DNA of 64,000 nucleotides from the NCBI GenBank assembly GCA_948567375.1, contig OX419755.1:82168218-82232217 (forward strand), in the 5' to 3' direction. This document shows positions 45,001 to 56,700 of this stretch, piece after piece. The translations under genes and the position numbers were made by a program. The stretch comes from Lunularia cruciata (taxonomy: Eukaryota; Streptophyta; Marchantiopsida; Lunulariales; Lunulariaceae). Below the pieces are notes generated by a model. The model worked only from the letters and a program-made list of their open reading frames with translations. It did no database searches and was not told the origin of the DNA. Positions within the stretch are counted from its first letter, which is position 1, and the number at the start of each line of letters is the position of its first letter.

Positions 45001-46130
45001 TAGGAATGAATTCTTAAGAAGATTGTGTATCATATCCAAAATGGACTCTCTTCTTCTCTTGTGCTAAAAGCTCCAAGTTAAGACCTTTGGAGTTTGAGCT
45101 TTCTCCCCTCTCATACTTGCTCCCCACTACATCTATGGATGTTATCCTAACTTGGGCTTCACCACCTTCCTTCTCTCCATTTTTCTCCCCCCATAACTCC
45201 TTCTTCCATAGTATGTAGAATTTGGGCAATTCTTTTAGATGTAACCTCTACCTCCACATCCAAAACAATTTCCATCATTGAAATTGTTATTTGGTTAGCC
45301 TCCTCTATATGGAAAGTTCCATATCTTCTAGATCCTCTCCCAAAATTTTGGTCCACCTCTCTCTTCTCACATAGTTGCACTACATTGATCTTGAGATGTA
45401 CAATGAGATCTTTTGGTAGAGGTGCAAGAACAAGAGCAACTACTACTTGTGGTGCCACTCTTGCTACCAAAGGATCAAAATCCCACCATACTTATAGATT
45501 GGGAAGGATGACCAATCTTCTTCACCACCAAATCAATCTCATCCTTGTCTAAACTTTCTTCCATACAAAGTGCAATAGCTTGATAGCTTTTATCATGGAA
45601 GAAGGTTTCTCATATCTCACCTTGCTTCTAATTTGTGGTTTCAACCCTTCCACAAAATTCTTGGTGAGCATTACTCTTATCCCAATTATGGTAGTCTCCA
45701 CATCATCCCCACTTAATCCTAAAACCCTAAACCCTTAAACCCTAACCACTTTCCTCAACACTATGCAAAACCTAGACTCCAACTTCTCCACTCTTTCTGC
45801 TTAGACTCTCATTTTCTCTCCAACTCCTTGCTTGAGGATGGTAACCTCACTCATCAATCTCTCATAACTCCTATTCAAAAGAAAGTTCTAAATGAGTGTT
45901 GTAGTCCAACTCTCCCAAGACTCATCTTGCCAATCTCTCTTCTCTCTTTTGGTAATCTGACTCATACCATGTAAGAGATGCATCCTCAAAGAAATTTGGT
46001 AGTAATAAGATTCACTCATTCTTCCTCTTCATTGGTTTCTATGCAGCTCTCTTGAATCTTATTCAAAAACGTCCACATTCTTTCCAATCTTGCCAAAGAA
46101 AATTAGAAGTTTCCCCATCTTAGCTTCTCA
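45001..46130 (-). pseudogene. G3 gag
   Basis: The zinc-knuckle region lies at about 45,200-45,290 with the pattern degraded (C.GC.GR...KRIAQI). The capsid segment is at about 45,500-46,000, alignable with G1 25,800-26,340 and containing the SYERLMSEV-type block near 45,850-45,880. A telomere-like insertion at 45,709-45,750 breaks it. Many stops are present. Confidence 0.78.
45709..45750 (-). repeat. Telomere-like repeat insertion (CCCTAAA type on plus strand)
   Basis: About 42 bases containing CCTAAAACCCTAAACCCTTA then AACCCTAACC sit between CACATCATCC and TTCCTCAACA, which are directly adjacent in G2 (near 18,187-18,205). So this is an insertion of degenerate plant telomere repeat (CCCTAAA) of about four units within G3 gag. 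Confidence 0.85.
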
Positions 46131-46341
46131 TTGCCTTTCTCTCCTCTTTGGCTTTTTGTCTATTTTCTCTCACTCTATAACTAATAAAGTATATACATGA
46201 TTGGCACCATTTGAGAGTAGTCCACTCTAGAAAGTACAAAGGGTTGCTCCATGGTTTCCATGGCATGATCTAATTCAAAGGTGCAAATTTATCAAACTCT
46301 CATGGATATCTTATCCTTCAATTGAAGATATATCTCCATCA
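46131..46341 (-). other. G3 spacer between gag and ORF1
   Basis: It corresponds to the non-coding spacer at 25,496-25,721 in G1, with a recognisable ACTCTCAAATGG-type segment. No gene is seen. Confidence 0.55.
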
Positions 46342-47627
46342 CTAATCTTGAGAACTTTCTAATGAAGGTGATAGTTTCTCTATAGCAGTACTATGACTCT
46401 CTCCAAGATCTTTCACCAAGGTCTCCAAGAATGTTACTACTCCTTTATAATAACGGCTCTTTGGAAGTCCTTCCACTCCACAAATCTCACACAACTCCTT
46501 GGTCCTAGATCTCCTTCTCCCAATCTTGGCAAAAAAGGTCCAACATGCCATCCCAAATCAAGTAAGCATCTCCTTTCTCTCTATCTCTTGCTCTCAAGAC
46601 TCAATAAACATAAAATTACATTATGTCTCTTCTTTCTACACAAGAAACATTTAGAATCACTCTTTCCTCCAATTGTGAAACTTTTTGAGTCCTCTTAACA
46701 TTCTCTTCAAATTCTACGCTAAACTCTCATGTTTGGAAATCAGCCAATACTATCACTTCAACCTTGAATATTCTTACATAACCTTAATTTCCATTCATGA
46801 TGATATTCCATGATCCCAAGATGAGTCCAAACATTCAAATACACTTTTGGTCAAACCTACACTCCTCATTCATGAGAACTTAACTCTCCTAAAATGACCC
46901 CTCCTAACAATGTCAACCGATTTCCCAAATTATAACTTTTAGACCTTTGAAATTTTCCAGACTTAATCAGCATTGTAGGTTGTCTTCCCATATAAAATAT
47001 CAGCCCTTTTTTTCAGCCATTTATCCTAGTCATCTTTCTATTCATCACACATCTTTTAGATTTGGTCCAAAAACCAACCCTCTCACTTAAAACAATTTAT
47101 AACCTCTCGTGCAAAAATGATCCTTGCATAATTTCTTGGCTAGAAGGTAGGCTTTCTTGCACTGAATTTTCTTGAGAAGTTTCCAAAAAATCCAATGAAA
47201 AATAAAAAAATTGCGAGTTCCATATAAAATTCTAGAGAGCATGTAATTTACGAGCATAGTTTATCCTACCACCTTTCCAAGTTTCTAGCTTAAAGCGTGT
47301 AGTAGCCCTTACAATACTTTTGAATGTTCCAACTGAAAGATAATCCAAGCTATGCTCTATGGAAATTCAAGACCATATCTCAAACTTGAGGTTTTGCTCA
47401 AAATCCTTGTAATCCCTGGAATTTACAATCCACCTCACAAAATCTCTCCAAATCCTCTCATGTGTATAGTATATATAATGTACCTCAAAAACATCATAAT
47501 GAACTATAGAGTATAAAAATGGATCCATGTTCTCAAACATAACTTCAACACTCTCCTCCCCTAATGTTCTTTCCAAGTGAGCTCTCATAGCCTCCTTTTG
47601 TCTAATATAGGATTGTATGCAAAACAT
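46342..47627 (-). pseudogene. G3 ORF1 (extra zinc-knuckle ORF upstream of gag)
   Basis: The N-terminal frame 47,627-47,367 is open for 86 codons: SYIRQKEAMRAHLERTLGEE, then THERIWRDFVRWI and QNLKFEIWS. The C-terminal frame 46,551-46,342 includes KELCEICGVEGLPKSRYYKG and LVKDLGESHSTAIEKL. Between them, around 46,600-46,700, is the counterpart of the zinc knuckle in degraded form. It shows that ORF1 is a shared family component. Confidence 0.7.
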
Positions 47628-47670
47628 TATCTTGCCTTCTAGAGATGTTCTCTCACTATGGAACCAAAAA

Positions 47671-48371
47671 TGTAAGCTGGCCTATCTCTTACTCAAGATG
47701 AACCTCTAATGGCTATTAAGGTCATTCATCATGGACTAAGAAGACAAGGAAATGCAATGCCATCACACTCCTCTAAGGCTAGAACTCCAAGGCACCTCCA
47801 AGACTCAAGACATTACTCACTAGAGAACTCAATGAGAGAAAGATAGATGCAAATGAAAGGATGAAGAGTACCTCCTTACCCTAGCTTCTATACTCATGAA
47901 AAAATTACACACCAAAGTTACTAATTACTGGAGTAATTTTACTAGGCTAAAAGTCAAATGAAGTCAAAAAGGTCTAAAGGAATATCCAAGCATATAAGAA
48001 TAACCCACAACCCATGGGTAGGTGGTCTTATCACCTACCAACTTTGTTAAAAATTCCTTCACATGGGCTATCCTTGGACTATAGAAAATTCTGCACTAAC
48101 AAGACTTGTGGGCACAAAGTTCTCAACTCTTTGCTCAAAGTCAAATAACTAAAAATAATACAAAGTCAATGCACTAGAAGAAAAAATAGTGATGCTCATT
48201 CTTTTCCCTTCCTTTAGAATAGGGTCACCTTTATTTTAGCTAGGACTAACTCTAGCTAATCATGACTAATGTAGAAGCTTAGCTAAACTCCATATAGATA
48301 ATATTTCTCCACTACTTGAAATACTAAACTTAATATCCCTATAGAGCATACATACATCTACAAGTGTTATA
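47671..48371 (-). repeat. G3 5' LTR (701 bp)
   Basis: On the minus strand it starts TATAACACTTG at 48,371 and ends GGCCAGCTTACA at 47,671. It belongs to the same diverged subtype as 38,023-38,497. A degenerate primer-binding site (TTGGTTCCATAGTGAG, about 47,652-47,667) follows. The start TGTAACACCC seen in G1 is mutated. Confidence 0.88.
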
Positions 48372-50222
48372 GCTCCTCAAACTCATCATCTTCATCAGCC
48401 TCATTGTCTTCCACTTCATCTTCCAAAGAGGACACTTGAATTTGGGCAATCACCTCAAACTTCTTGGCTAGAGGAAGTAGTTTCTCCTTTGAGGTGATGT
48501 TCTTCCTCTTTGGAGCCTTGGGAAAGGCCAGTTCTTGATCTATAGGTACAAATTGGTCTATCTTTGCAAATTTTACATCCGTTAGTCAATACTTGGTGAT
48601 CTAAGTAGGTCCTTTAGGTTGCACTTCAAAATAACGTATAGGATGAAAATAAGTAGGGAACCTCTTCCTCTCTTCCCTAGTGAGAAGGTTTGTTCCCATG
48701 TAGTAGTGCATTGTGAAAGGGGACTTGTAAGTAGCTCCTCCTTTCTCTTCAAAATCTTTGTGCATGAGCTTGCAATTTCTTGTCAAAAATTATGGCCCAA
48801 TCTATGGGCTCTCTTGCATACATATAATCAAAGAACCTTGCTTGGCCATAAGTCAAGTAGGTTGTTTGTTTCTCTTTAAAAAGTTTCATAACTACCTCTA
48901 TGATGGGTCGTTGGGCAAGGTGTTATAACTCGCTACACTCCATCCATTATTCTTGGAGCACTAACTATTAAAGTGGCTCTTGACTTTGGGGGTTAGCTCT
49001 TTGTCTACATATTTTTGCATCTATCATCATTGTTCATGCAATCCCAACATCAAGGCCAAGTCTCATTTGCCAAATGATCCTTAGTCTAATTCAATGGATT
49101 GCCCCACATTCCACATTAAGTTTTCTCTTTCTCTCTCTTACCTCTCATCTCATGAATCATGTGAAAGTTTGATAACTCCCAATTCCAAAGGAGAAATTGT
49201 AAGTGCTTACTTCTTATAACATCCATCTTGTAGTACACTGCACATTTTTTCATAGCAAGGGATCTAAGGATGGCCTTAGGAGCCTTTTTTAAAGTCTTAG
49301 GAGTGACTACTATGGTTCTTGCACACAAAGGGATGCTACAAGCTACTGGTTTATTATGCCAAGTACCTAAGATTGCACCAAGTGCCACTCTCAAAAATGA
49401 CTCTAAGTAATCATTGCTTCATACAAATTTGCAGTACACTACTCAATCAACTAAGAAAATAGATTGAATTGCAAAGAGTGCCATTATAGGCCAAGCACTT
49501 CAATTTATACACCTAGATCTTGGTCATTCTTCAACACTTTGGCAGTTATAGAGCAAGTAGGCACTTGCTGTTACACAAGCAATAGCCTTTGCATGTTGTC
49601 CTCAGGCAAAGTCACTCTCCCACATGCCAAAAATATATGTTCCAACCACTTTCTCCCATGCCATACTTGCACACCTAGTGCCAATGTTTATCTTGTAGGT
49701 AACAGCCCTTGGCAATGAATGTCATTAAGGTAAGTGCCATTGGTGGCAAGTTCAAATTGTGGTTGCACTTCCCTCCAAGTGCCATGGTGGCACTTGGCAG
49801 TCGGGCATATATGCCCACCTATTGGCACTCCAAGTGATGCATATCCTATAAGCACTCCAAATGATCCCTCAACATTATGAGTGTTGTTCCATCCTCAGGC
49901 ACTTCTGGTCACTCTACACCTCTCCAAGTGCTTCTCATGTCCTTTGAGACACAAATTTGCTTTTCATCCTTATACTTAGCCCTAAGCCCATATGGTTTCA
50001 CATACATTCTTCCTATCAATATTCAGGATTATGTTACATCACTTCAAGTGTTGAATATCCTGCAAGTATGCTGATCTGCAAATACTTGGGATTATCCTAC
50101 ATTATTTGAGTGCTTTTTCCATCCTAATTTGCCAAGGTCACTCCTTTGAGTACCTCTCTATTTGAGGTACTTCTCCTAATAATTCCATCATTCTCCATGG
50201 TCCTCTTAACACTTAAGCTTGA
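48372..50222 (-). repeat. I1 5' LTR, upstream part, with coding remnants
   Basis: Minus-strand blocks: 49,394-49,116 includes LLWNWELSNFHMIHEMRGKR, the counterpart of WNWNL in A, C and D. The frame 48,786-48,601 reads CKLMHKDFEEKGGATYKSPF and RFPTYFHPIRYFEVQPKG. The acidic frame at about 48,550-48,380 is EVEDNEADEDDEFEE. Reading continues across G3 at 37,385. Bases 49,400-50,222 have no recognisable gene and the true LTR start is not seen; LTR K abuts here. Confidence 0.55.
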
Positions 50223-52127
50223 TATGATCATCATGTGCAAGTTTTGAAGAAATAGGAGATTGGAAGATAAGGCTCCGGGTTTCTTAAGGGCAACCTTAAA
50301 TGTGTTTTTACTCTAATTTCAAATCCACAATCAAGATTCCCATTTCTCAAATACTTCTTTGTTGAGACTTTTGATTCCACCCCTCTTCCTTGGAAGTTAT
50401 TTTGCAATAACTTCTCAAAGTTCAGATCAAGGTCTCTACGCTAGAAGTTTTTCTTCCCTTTTTGGAGCTTCCACTCTCAACAAAAAAGTCCCATTTCAAT
50501 TCTTAACACACCACTTTGCAAATTTGGTCAACTCAATACTATAGATATGTTCATATAGGCATTGTCTTTAGAAACCAAAAAGTCACACACACAAAGACCT
50601 TTAAATAGAATGTGGAAACTTGAAATCCAAATGAAAGTTGATAATAATAAGGTAGACACAAAACAACAAAGAGAAAATAGCTCTTTTGCTTCTTCACTTC
50701 ATGAAAATTTGAATAAATAGAAATTTGCTCCTTTTGTAGTCTAAGGTCCTACCCAAAACTTCAATCTTAAGACATCCCAACACCTAAGATTCTACTTCCT
50801 TGCTAACTACCTAACTCAATTGCTAATTATCCTAAGAATTCTCAGATATTTTGGAATATATTATAATTTATCCTTACTTCTCTCCCTCCTTAATAGTAAG
50901 CTTAAAATTATCCTTTTTACTTTGCTCTTTTTGGTCAAACCTAACTGCAAACTTAACCGTTGCTTCTTCCTATCTCCGTCCATTACTTAATTGTATTTTC
51001 TTTTCAAGTTTCCAAAGCAATTAAAACTCATCATCTATTAAAGCATAATCCACAAGTGTATCAATGGATCCTACAATCTCTTACATAGTGGCTCTACTCT
51101 CCTCAAAAAAGTGCAATCTCCTTGATTGTTGATGCATAGTTCCTTTGCAATGATCTCCTCAATTTTTGCATGTTTGGATTTTATCAAATAAGTGATTTCA
51201 AAAGTTTCTTTTGACAATTTTTCCCTTGATTCTTCCAAATCCCAATCCTTGGCTCCACAATGGATTTCAGACACCCTTTTGCTTGAAAGCGTTGCTCTCT
51301 AGAATTTCCCTTCTATTGCAATCAACTTTGCTTGCACAAACTAAAAAGCCAAAATGCTCAAATCTTTTTATGCTTGAAGATCAGAGTCATCAAAATCAAC
51401 TCCTCTCTAAGCTATCAAATTTCACTATTTTTCTTGTTTAATTGCAACATTAATTTCCCATTGTCCTCTCTAGCTTCTTGCATTTGACCTCTAATTTCTT
51501 GATCCTCTTGCCCCTCTCTTCAATTTCCTTCTTTTGACAATCCCTAACCTTCTCCATATCAGCCACCAAGGTACTTTCCTTATGTAATTTTGCAAGCAAT
51601 TCCACGTGGGGATAGTCTTGATGCAACCTTTCTAGAAATTCAAGCAATGGAACAAGTTCTTTGCATGCTTCCATCAAGGAATATTGCTCTATCTTTTTCT
51701 TTTTTGTATATTCCTTACCCTTGGGTCACACAAATTTCTCTAATACCAATCCTTCCCAATCCTCCAACCCCATCATCTTCAATTTGGCATTCAATCACTC
51801 AAGACTTATCAAAGGCAACTCTTTAGATACTTCATCTCATCCTACTTCTAATCTATTGCCTCTCTCCAAAATGGTTTCATCTGTGCATTCTTCTATTGGT
51901 TTTGGTTCTTTGATTGCGTCCATAATCCCTATTTTCCTAGTCATTCTCTTCTTTTGGAAGTCATTGGCTTGAGGACCTGCTAATCTTGCACTTCCTCAAT
52001 CAAATTTCTCCTATAGGACTTATAAGCTCTTCTTTAGCAGTTTGATTCTCTAAATCTTCACTTTGCATGTACTTTGCATCCTTGTTCAAAATCTTCCTCA
52101 TTACTAACTTCATGCAAGCTATCATTA
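50223..52127 (-). repeat. K: giant I-family LTR, truncated by D
   Basis: The left end at about 50,223 (plus-strand TATGATCATCATGTGCAAGT) resembles the inverted LTR end of C (TGTGACAACCCATCATGTAT). Coiled-coil frames lie at 51,677-51,450 (RLHQDYPHVELLAKLHKEST, then RGKRIKKLEVKCKKLER) and 51,274-51,071. An acidic, serine-rich stretch near 51,960-52,127 is cut by the start of D. Bases 50,223-51,070 show no gene. The remainder of K would lie beyond the window. Confidence 0.55.
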
Positions 52128-53285
52128 TGTGGTACCCACATTTTTTGTTTTTTATAGTTTTTATGATAGAAAGTATATCTTTAGGAGGTTAGATGAAGAG
52201 AATTGTTGTATTTGGATCCAAAGTAGGAGATCTAATCCGATCCAAAAAAGTAGACTTTGGCTTGGAGGAAATGAAGACTTGGATTGTACTTGGAAGGATG
52301 GAAGACCCAAAGTATGGAAACTTTGCATCAGAATGAAGAACCCAATTTGAGGATCCTTAATAACCATGACTTGTGCCATATCAGCCAAGAAATTACATTT
52401 GAGGATGGTTACTTCATGTGAAGATAAATTTGAAAGTGATAAGAGTAATGCATGCATAAGAGGTGCTTCTTGACTACGGTTTGACTAAAGAATGACTAAG
52501 AATTAGAAGAGTATAACACCAAGACTTTGTCAAGGAGAAGCTGCAATCCAAGATTATCATGTGCCTTTGAGTAGTTGTCTTGATTGTGTTAGAATTACAA
52601 GCTGAGTAATAGGATTTTTGTGTGCAAAGCCAAGTGTGAAAGACTATAACACAATGCCGTTCAAGGAACAAAGACAAGTTTGAACCATCTTGGTCCAAAA
52701 TCCTACTATTAAATGAGTTGATATGATAGCCAAATTTGAGATCTTGAGCCAACTTTGGATCACCTTTCTAGCATGGAATTGGAATCTCAATTTTCTAGGG
52801 TTCATGATAGAAATTGTGGCTATTAGTTGTAAGGATGGTCCAAATGATGAGGGAAAGAGAGGAAACCCAAGTCATTGGACAAAAGTGGATTGGAGATTAG
52901 TCTTAAGAAGTGATGCAAGAGAGCTATGAGGATCACCTTTGATTGAAGGTGGAATGAGGTAGATTGTAGTGTAGTGGAGGATGGATCCCCCCCACTACTT
53001 CATACCTTTCTCAACCCAATAATATTTGGGATTGAATTTTCTCAACCTTGAGGAGAGAAGATAAAAGATGTTGCATTTCCATTCAAACTTGCATCAAGAT
53101 GCAGTGAGGAAGAGAGAAGATACATGGTGGAGGTCATGGAGAGTGACCAAAATTTTGCAAGGAATCAAGTAGTGAGAGTGAAGGAGAACCCAAAGTTTAG
53201 CAACAAAAGGAGGAGGTGGTTGAGGAAGAATCAGATCGGGATTTTCATGAAGCGATAGAGCAAATGGAAGGAGGAGATGCTACTT
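52128..53285 (+). repeat. D: giant I-family LTR, first part (split by E2)
   Basis: It starts TGTGGTACCCAC and matches C over the first 200 bases. A conserved coding block at 52,723-52,929 reads FLAWNWNLNFLGFMIEI, then WTKVDWRLVLRSDAREL. It continues to an acidic segment (about 53,170-53,285) and is interrupted by E2. The remainder resumes at 63,629. It shows the same block order as C. Confidence 0.75.
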
Positions 53286-53750
53286 TCTCTTGCCATTTGT
53301 AGCACCGCACCTTAGATTACTTGGACTCTAGAGTAGTAGTGCTAGTAGTCAAGAGTATTTTGGTAGTTACTCATATACTACTTGTTGAATAACAAATTTT
53401 TTATATGAGGTATTGACTACATGGTAGGGCCCATTGTCACTTGCATCATTTGGACCATTGAGTGTGTCATCAGCATGACCATTAGGGTTTGAGACCTAGC
53501 TTGATTCCAAGGGGTATAATTTTGAAGTGCAACTCTAGAGAGCTCACTTCTTTGATGTTGAGCTTTTGAGTTCTTGGCTATGGTGGATAGAGGCTAGCAA
53601 GCATCACTTGGATTCTCTTAGCTAGAGTGGGTGTGGCTTGATGTAATCAATGCCTAATTATTGGTAGATCATTGAGTGATAGATCAAATATTGATCTGAT
53701 TGAGTGTGATTTAAGTTATGTAAACAAACTAATTGCATTAAAGAATTGAG
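53286..53750 (+). repeat. E2 5' LTR core
   Basis: Bases from TCTCTTGCCATTTGTAGCAC to about 53,750 match the 3' LTR at 63,089-63,535. The preceding flank TACTT (53,281-53,285) is close to AACTT or ACTTG after the other end (63,628-63,633). The terminal 90 bases found in the 3' copy (to ATGCATGACA) are not present here. Instead the sequence runs into the leader, as it does in E1. Confidence 0.7.
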
Positions 53751-55035
53751 GTCAAGTGGAAATCAAGTGCAGGAACTAAGAGTGTTGGTGGTATCTCCAA
53801 GACTTGCTGATCATTCGTAGCTCAATTGGAGTCTAGATTTTCCCTAGTGTGCAAAAGCTTGTTTGATTGATATAGATTTGGCAATGAGGCAAACGGTGTG
53901 CAAAAGTGCTGGCCAAATTTTGATCAAAGAGTAGTAATTTTGAGCAATGGTTGTGATTTTGAGCTCAAGAGTGAAAGCAAGACCAATTTGTTGCGAGTTG
54001 AGCTCTGAAAGTGAAATTGAAGGACAAAGTGGGAACCCGTCCCCATGAATTTTCGATTTAGAGAAACTCATCATTTCAATTTGGCTCAAGTAGAGAGTTA
54101 GCGGAGGATTTGGCGATCATCCAACTTAAGGGATTTATGTCAAATTTTTGCTACAATTTACGTCACAGTTGGACGAGTTTTGCCAGATTTAGAGAGGGTT
54201 CAAAGTGGCAAGACAAAAGGCATCATTTGGCTAAGGCTTTGAGGCATAGGGCTATGGGCTATGAGAGGCTACAAAGGCCTAGAAGAGCTAGCAACAACCA
54301 GCTTGCTAGCCTGAGGCTAGCTAGTTCAAAGTAGATTTTGGTCATTGTTTGGCAAAATCTGCCCCACTCTGTTAGATTGTGCGCAATAGGGTTAGACCCC
54401 TAGATCTTTGGTTCCTAGACTAGTGCCCTAGCCAATTGGTCCACCCTCACTTGTTGTCATAGTGACTATTCCACTATTATCTATACACTTGTAATTTGAT
54501 CATATTCTTGGTTATCCTAGTAGCTTAGGAAGTAAGGAACTCTTACTATACAAATGCCAAATGGTTGTATAGTTATTGTTGTCCATTGTTGGTTTATGAG
54601 ATGGAGAGTTGTCATTTAGATATCTTGTGATTGGACTCCCTCCATTCTCTACTTCTTATTTATGCACCATGTTTGTATGAGGTGCCCTTAATTTGGAGCA
54701 TTGGTACTTTGGTGTGCTCTTGGTAGTGAGATTGGAGTGATGACCAGTCAGGCTACTTATGTTTCTCTTTAGTGAGGTAAGAATTGATGACCTATAGACC
54801 ATGAGAGTGCATGTTGTGATAGTATTGATGACCTATACACCTTTGGATGACATTTAGTTGGTGGTGTTTGCACTTGGTGGTGTTGGTGCTTGGTGGGGTA
54901 CTTGTGGTGGTTTTGGTTGCGGATTATGATTCTTGGTAACTTTGTCACAACAAATTTCTTTGGGGATTCTAGAGAAGATAGCATTATAGTACGCAATGGG
55001 TTTACTCGGAGTGGCACTTGGTATTAGCTTGTATC
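53751..55035 (+). other. E2 leader (untranslated)
   Basis: The long leader is conserved with E1 pieces at 10,090-9,934, 8,025-7,151 and 3,320-3,218. It includes a region of short antisense frames (53,844-54,089) that is mirrored in E1 and probably non-coding. A clear primer-binding site is not seen after the LTR. Confidence 0.6.
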
Positions 55036-56250
55036 TCAAGTCCTAGTGAGGAAGGTGATTGACTCTAAGTTGGTGTTTGACATAAGAGATGATTTAATTG
55101 ATAGTGCACTTGGTGTGTACACACCATTGTTATGGGACAGGGACAAGATTTATGGAGCCTCCAAAGGTCCTAAGCGTTACACCAGTATGGTGGGTACCAT
55201 TGAGTTGGATGACTACATCTAGGAGTTTAATAGTTGGTATGATGAATAGCAGATGCGGAACCCGACTTTCTTCACACCCTTCATGGCATGGAAGGGGTTA
55301 TTTTAGCACTTGGAAGGTCTATTGATGGACAACTACCATGAGTTCAGGAGAGCTCACTTGGAGGAGATTGAGCTACAAAGAGAGTATTGGTCTCCAAACT
55401 ATGTCTTCATCACTTCAAGCTTAGTTTCTAGGAGTAGATTGGTAGTATCCACAAGTCCTAGCTCTAGTAGCATTGGTGGAGCTCTCAAAGATGGTGCTAC
55501 TATGGGTGGAGGTACTACTATAGGAGGTGGTGCAGTATCGAGGTTTAACTCAATGGTGGAGTTCTTCCAATGTTTGAGGTAGAACTACCAAGGAGTGCGG
55601 ACTAACAAGCTGGAGAGCTTGTAGGAGTTCCAATGGAAAGTTGGAGAGAGCCTACATGAGGCATACACTTGCATGAGATGGCTGGTCAGTTTTACTTAGG
55701 GAGTTATTGAGGCCCAAGAAGTCCATTTTTGGTATGGGATACTAGACAAGAAGTTGAGATGTAGAGTATGTAGAGTAAGTGATGCTACATTGTTATAGGC
55801 TACTTAACCTACTTTGGTAGTAGTCTTTGGTTTGGTTGAGCATATTGAGCTCAACATGGTGGAAGAGAGAGAAGTGACATCTGGATTTAGTAGGGAGACC
55901 TCATCCATAGTTGTTACTTCTTCCAAAGTGCAATAGAGTGCATCACGCCATGTTGGTGTCCAAGGACAAGGTGGACAGCCCAGATCTTATGAAGCAAGTG
56001 AAGGGCCTAGTGTAGCTAGATCCTTACCTTCAGTTTTGGATCAACAATAGCTAGTGAAAGGTGATGTTGCTTGTTGGACTTGTGGTGGATCTCATCACAA
56101 GAGAGAGCGCACTCAAGGCAGCAGACCTGATACCTCTAGTGCATCTCAACCAACACATAGATAGTGTGAGCATTACCATAGATTTGGTCTTACTAGTGAT
56201 TGGTGCTTTGACTTACATCCAAAGTTATGGAGTGGTAGGGCTGTAATGGC
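55036..56250 (+). pseudogene. E2 gag
   Basis: Broken frames give DDLIDSALGVYTPLLWDRD and SMVGTIELDDYI (about 55,088-55,220), RNPTFFTPFMAWKGLF, then LMDNYHEFRRAHLEEIELQR and EYWSPNYVF (55,310-55,420). After about 55,580 come WKVGESLHEAYTCMRWLVSF, VHFWYGILDKKLR and FGLVEHIELNMVEEREV. A CWTCGGSHHKRER segment (about 56,070-56,110) is the zinc-knuckle position. The stops are mostly TAG at probable Gln or Arg codons. I recall closely similar Gag proteins from non-flowering land plants, from memory only. Confidence 0.75.
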
Positions 56251-56700
56251 AAGTGGTAGAGGTGGTAGAAGATCCACACCACACCTATTAACTACTAGGA
56301 GGAGACAACCTCTTATAGACCAGGTTGGTAGTCAAGTGAGGGATGTGTATGTTACCTACTTGTATGCTTCAGTAGTGGTAGTCTTGAGTCACTACAATCA
56401 AGGACCATGGTGGCTTTAGTTTCAGCTTTCAATGGTTCTATTACTTGGCTTGGTGACTTATTGGAGGGGAATAACCATGTAAAGGATACTCTAGTACCAG
56501 AGGAGATCATTTGGATTTGGAGTACGAGTGGGATTGTTCCATCCACCTTGGATGTTCCTTTGTGGAGTTCAGAGGAGGCATTGCAACATCATGCATATCA
56601 ATTGGTGCAATAAGCTTGGAGTGGAGCTTTTGTACCAAAAGAAGACTTGTGTGAGGATGAGCTTCCATAGTCAATTACCTTGAAACCTTTGGATATCACA
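56251..56700 (+). other. E2 gag-methyltransferase linker
   Basis: The protease would be expected here. One open frame of 68 codons (56,407-56,613, SAFNGSITWLGDLLEGNNHV) is present, but I find no D-S/T-G active site, so the protease is not recognised. The frame EDELP.SITLKPLDITLIAW leads directly into the methyltransferase. Confidence 0.5.

Larger units (their letters stand above)
37386..48371 (-). mobile_element. G3: old G-family Ty3 element inserted in the I1 LTR
   Basis: On the minus strand: 5' LTR (47,671-48,371), ORF1, gag, protease, RT, RNase H, integrase, then a chimeric 3' LTR (37,386-38,497). It carries three insertions: solo LTRs H2 and H3, and X1. It is more decayed than G1 or G2. 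Flanks (CAGCC at left, GCTCC at right) do not match, as expected if the 3' LTR is a recombinant. Confidence 0.85.
1..50222 (-). mobile_element. I1: Ty3/gypsy element of Tat/Athila type, dispersed by nested insertions
   Basis: One minus-strand element explains scattered pieces across the window. From right to left: a giant 5' LTR (48,372-50,222 and 35,167-37,385), a tRNA-Asp-like primer-binding site, a leader, gag (20,448-21,934), then gag end, protease and RT (13,070 to 10,546), then RNase H and integrase (2,931 to 1,500). The breaks fall at G3, C, H1, G2 and E1. Continuity is seen at protein level: the gag zinc knuckle stops at 20,448 and a gag tail plus protease resumes at 13,070; the RT stops at 10,546 and the RNase H resumes at 2,931. 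The 5' limit is uncertain because LTR K abuts it at about 50,222. All reading frames are broken by many stops and shifts. Confidence 0.7.
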
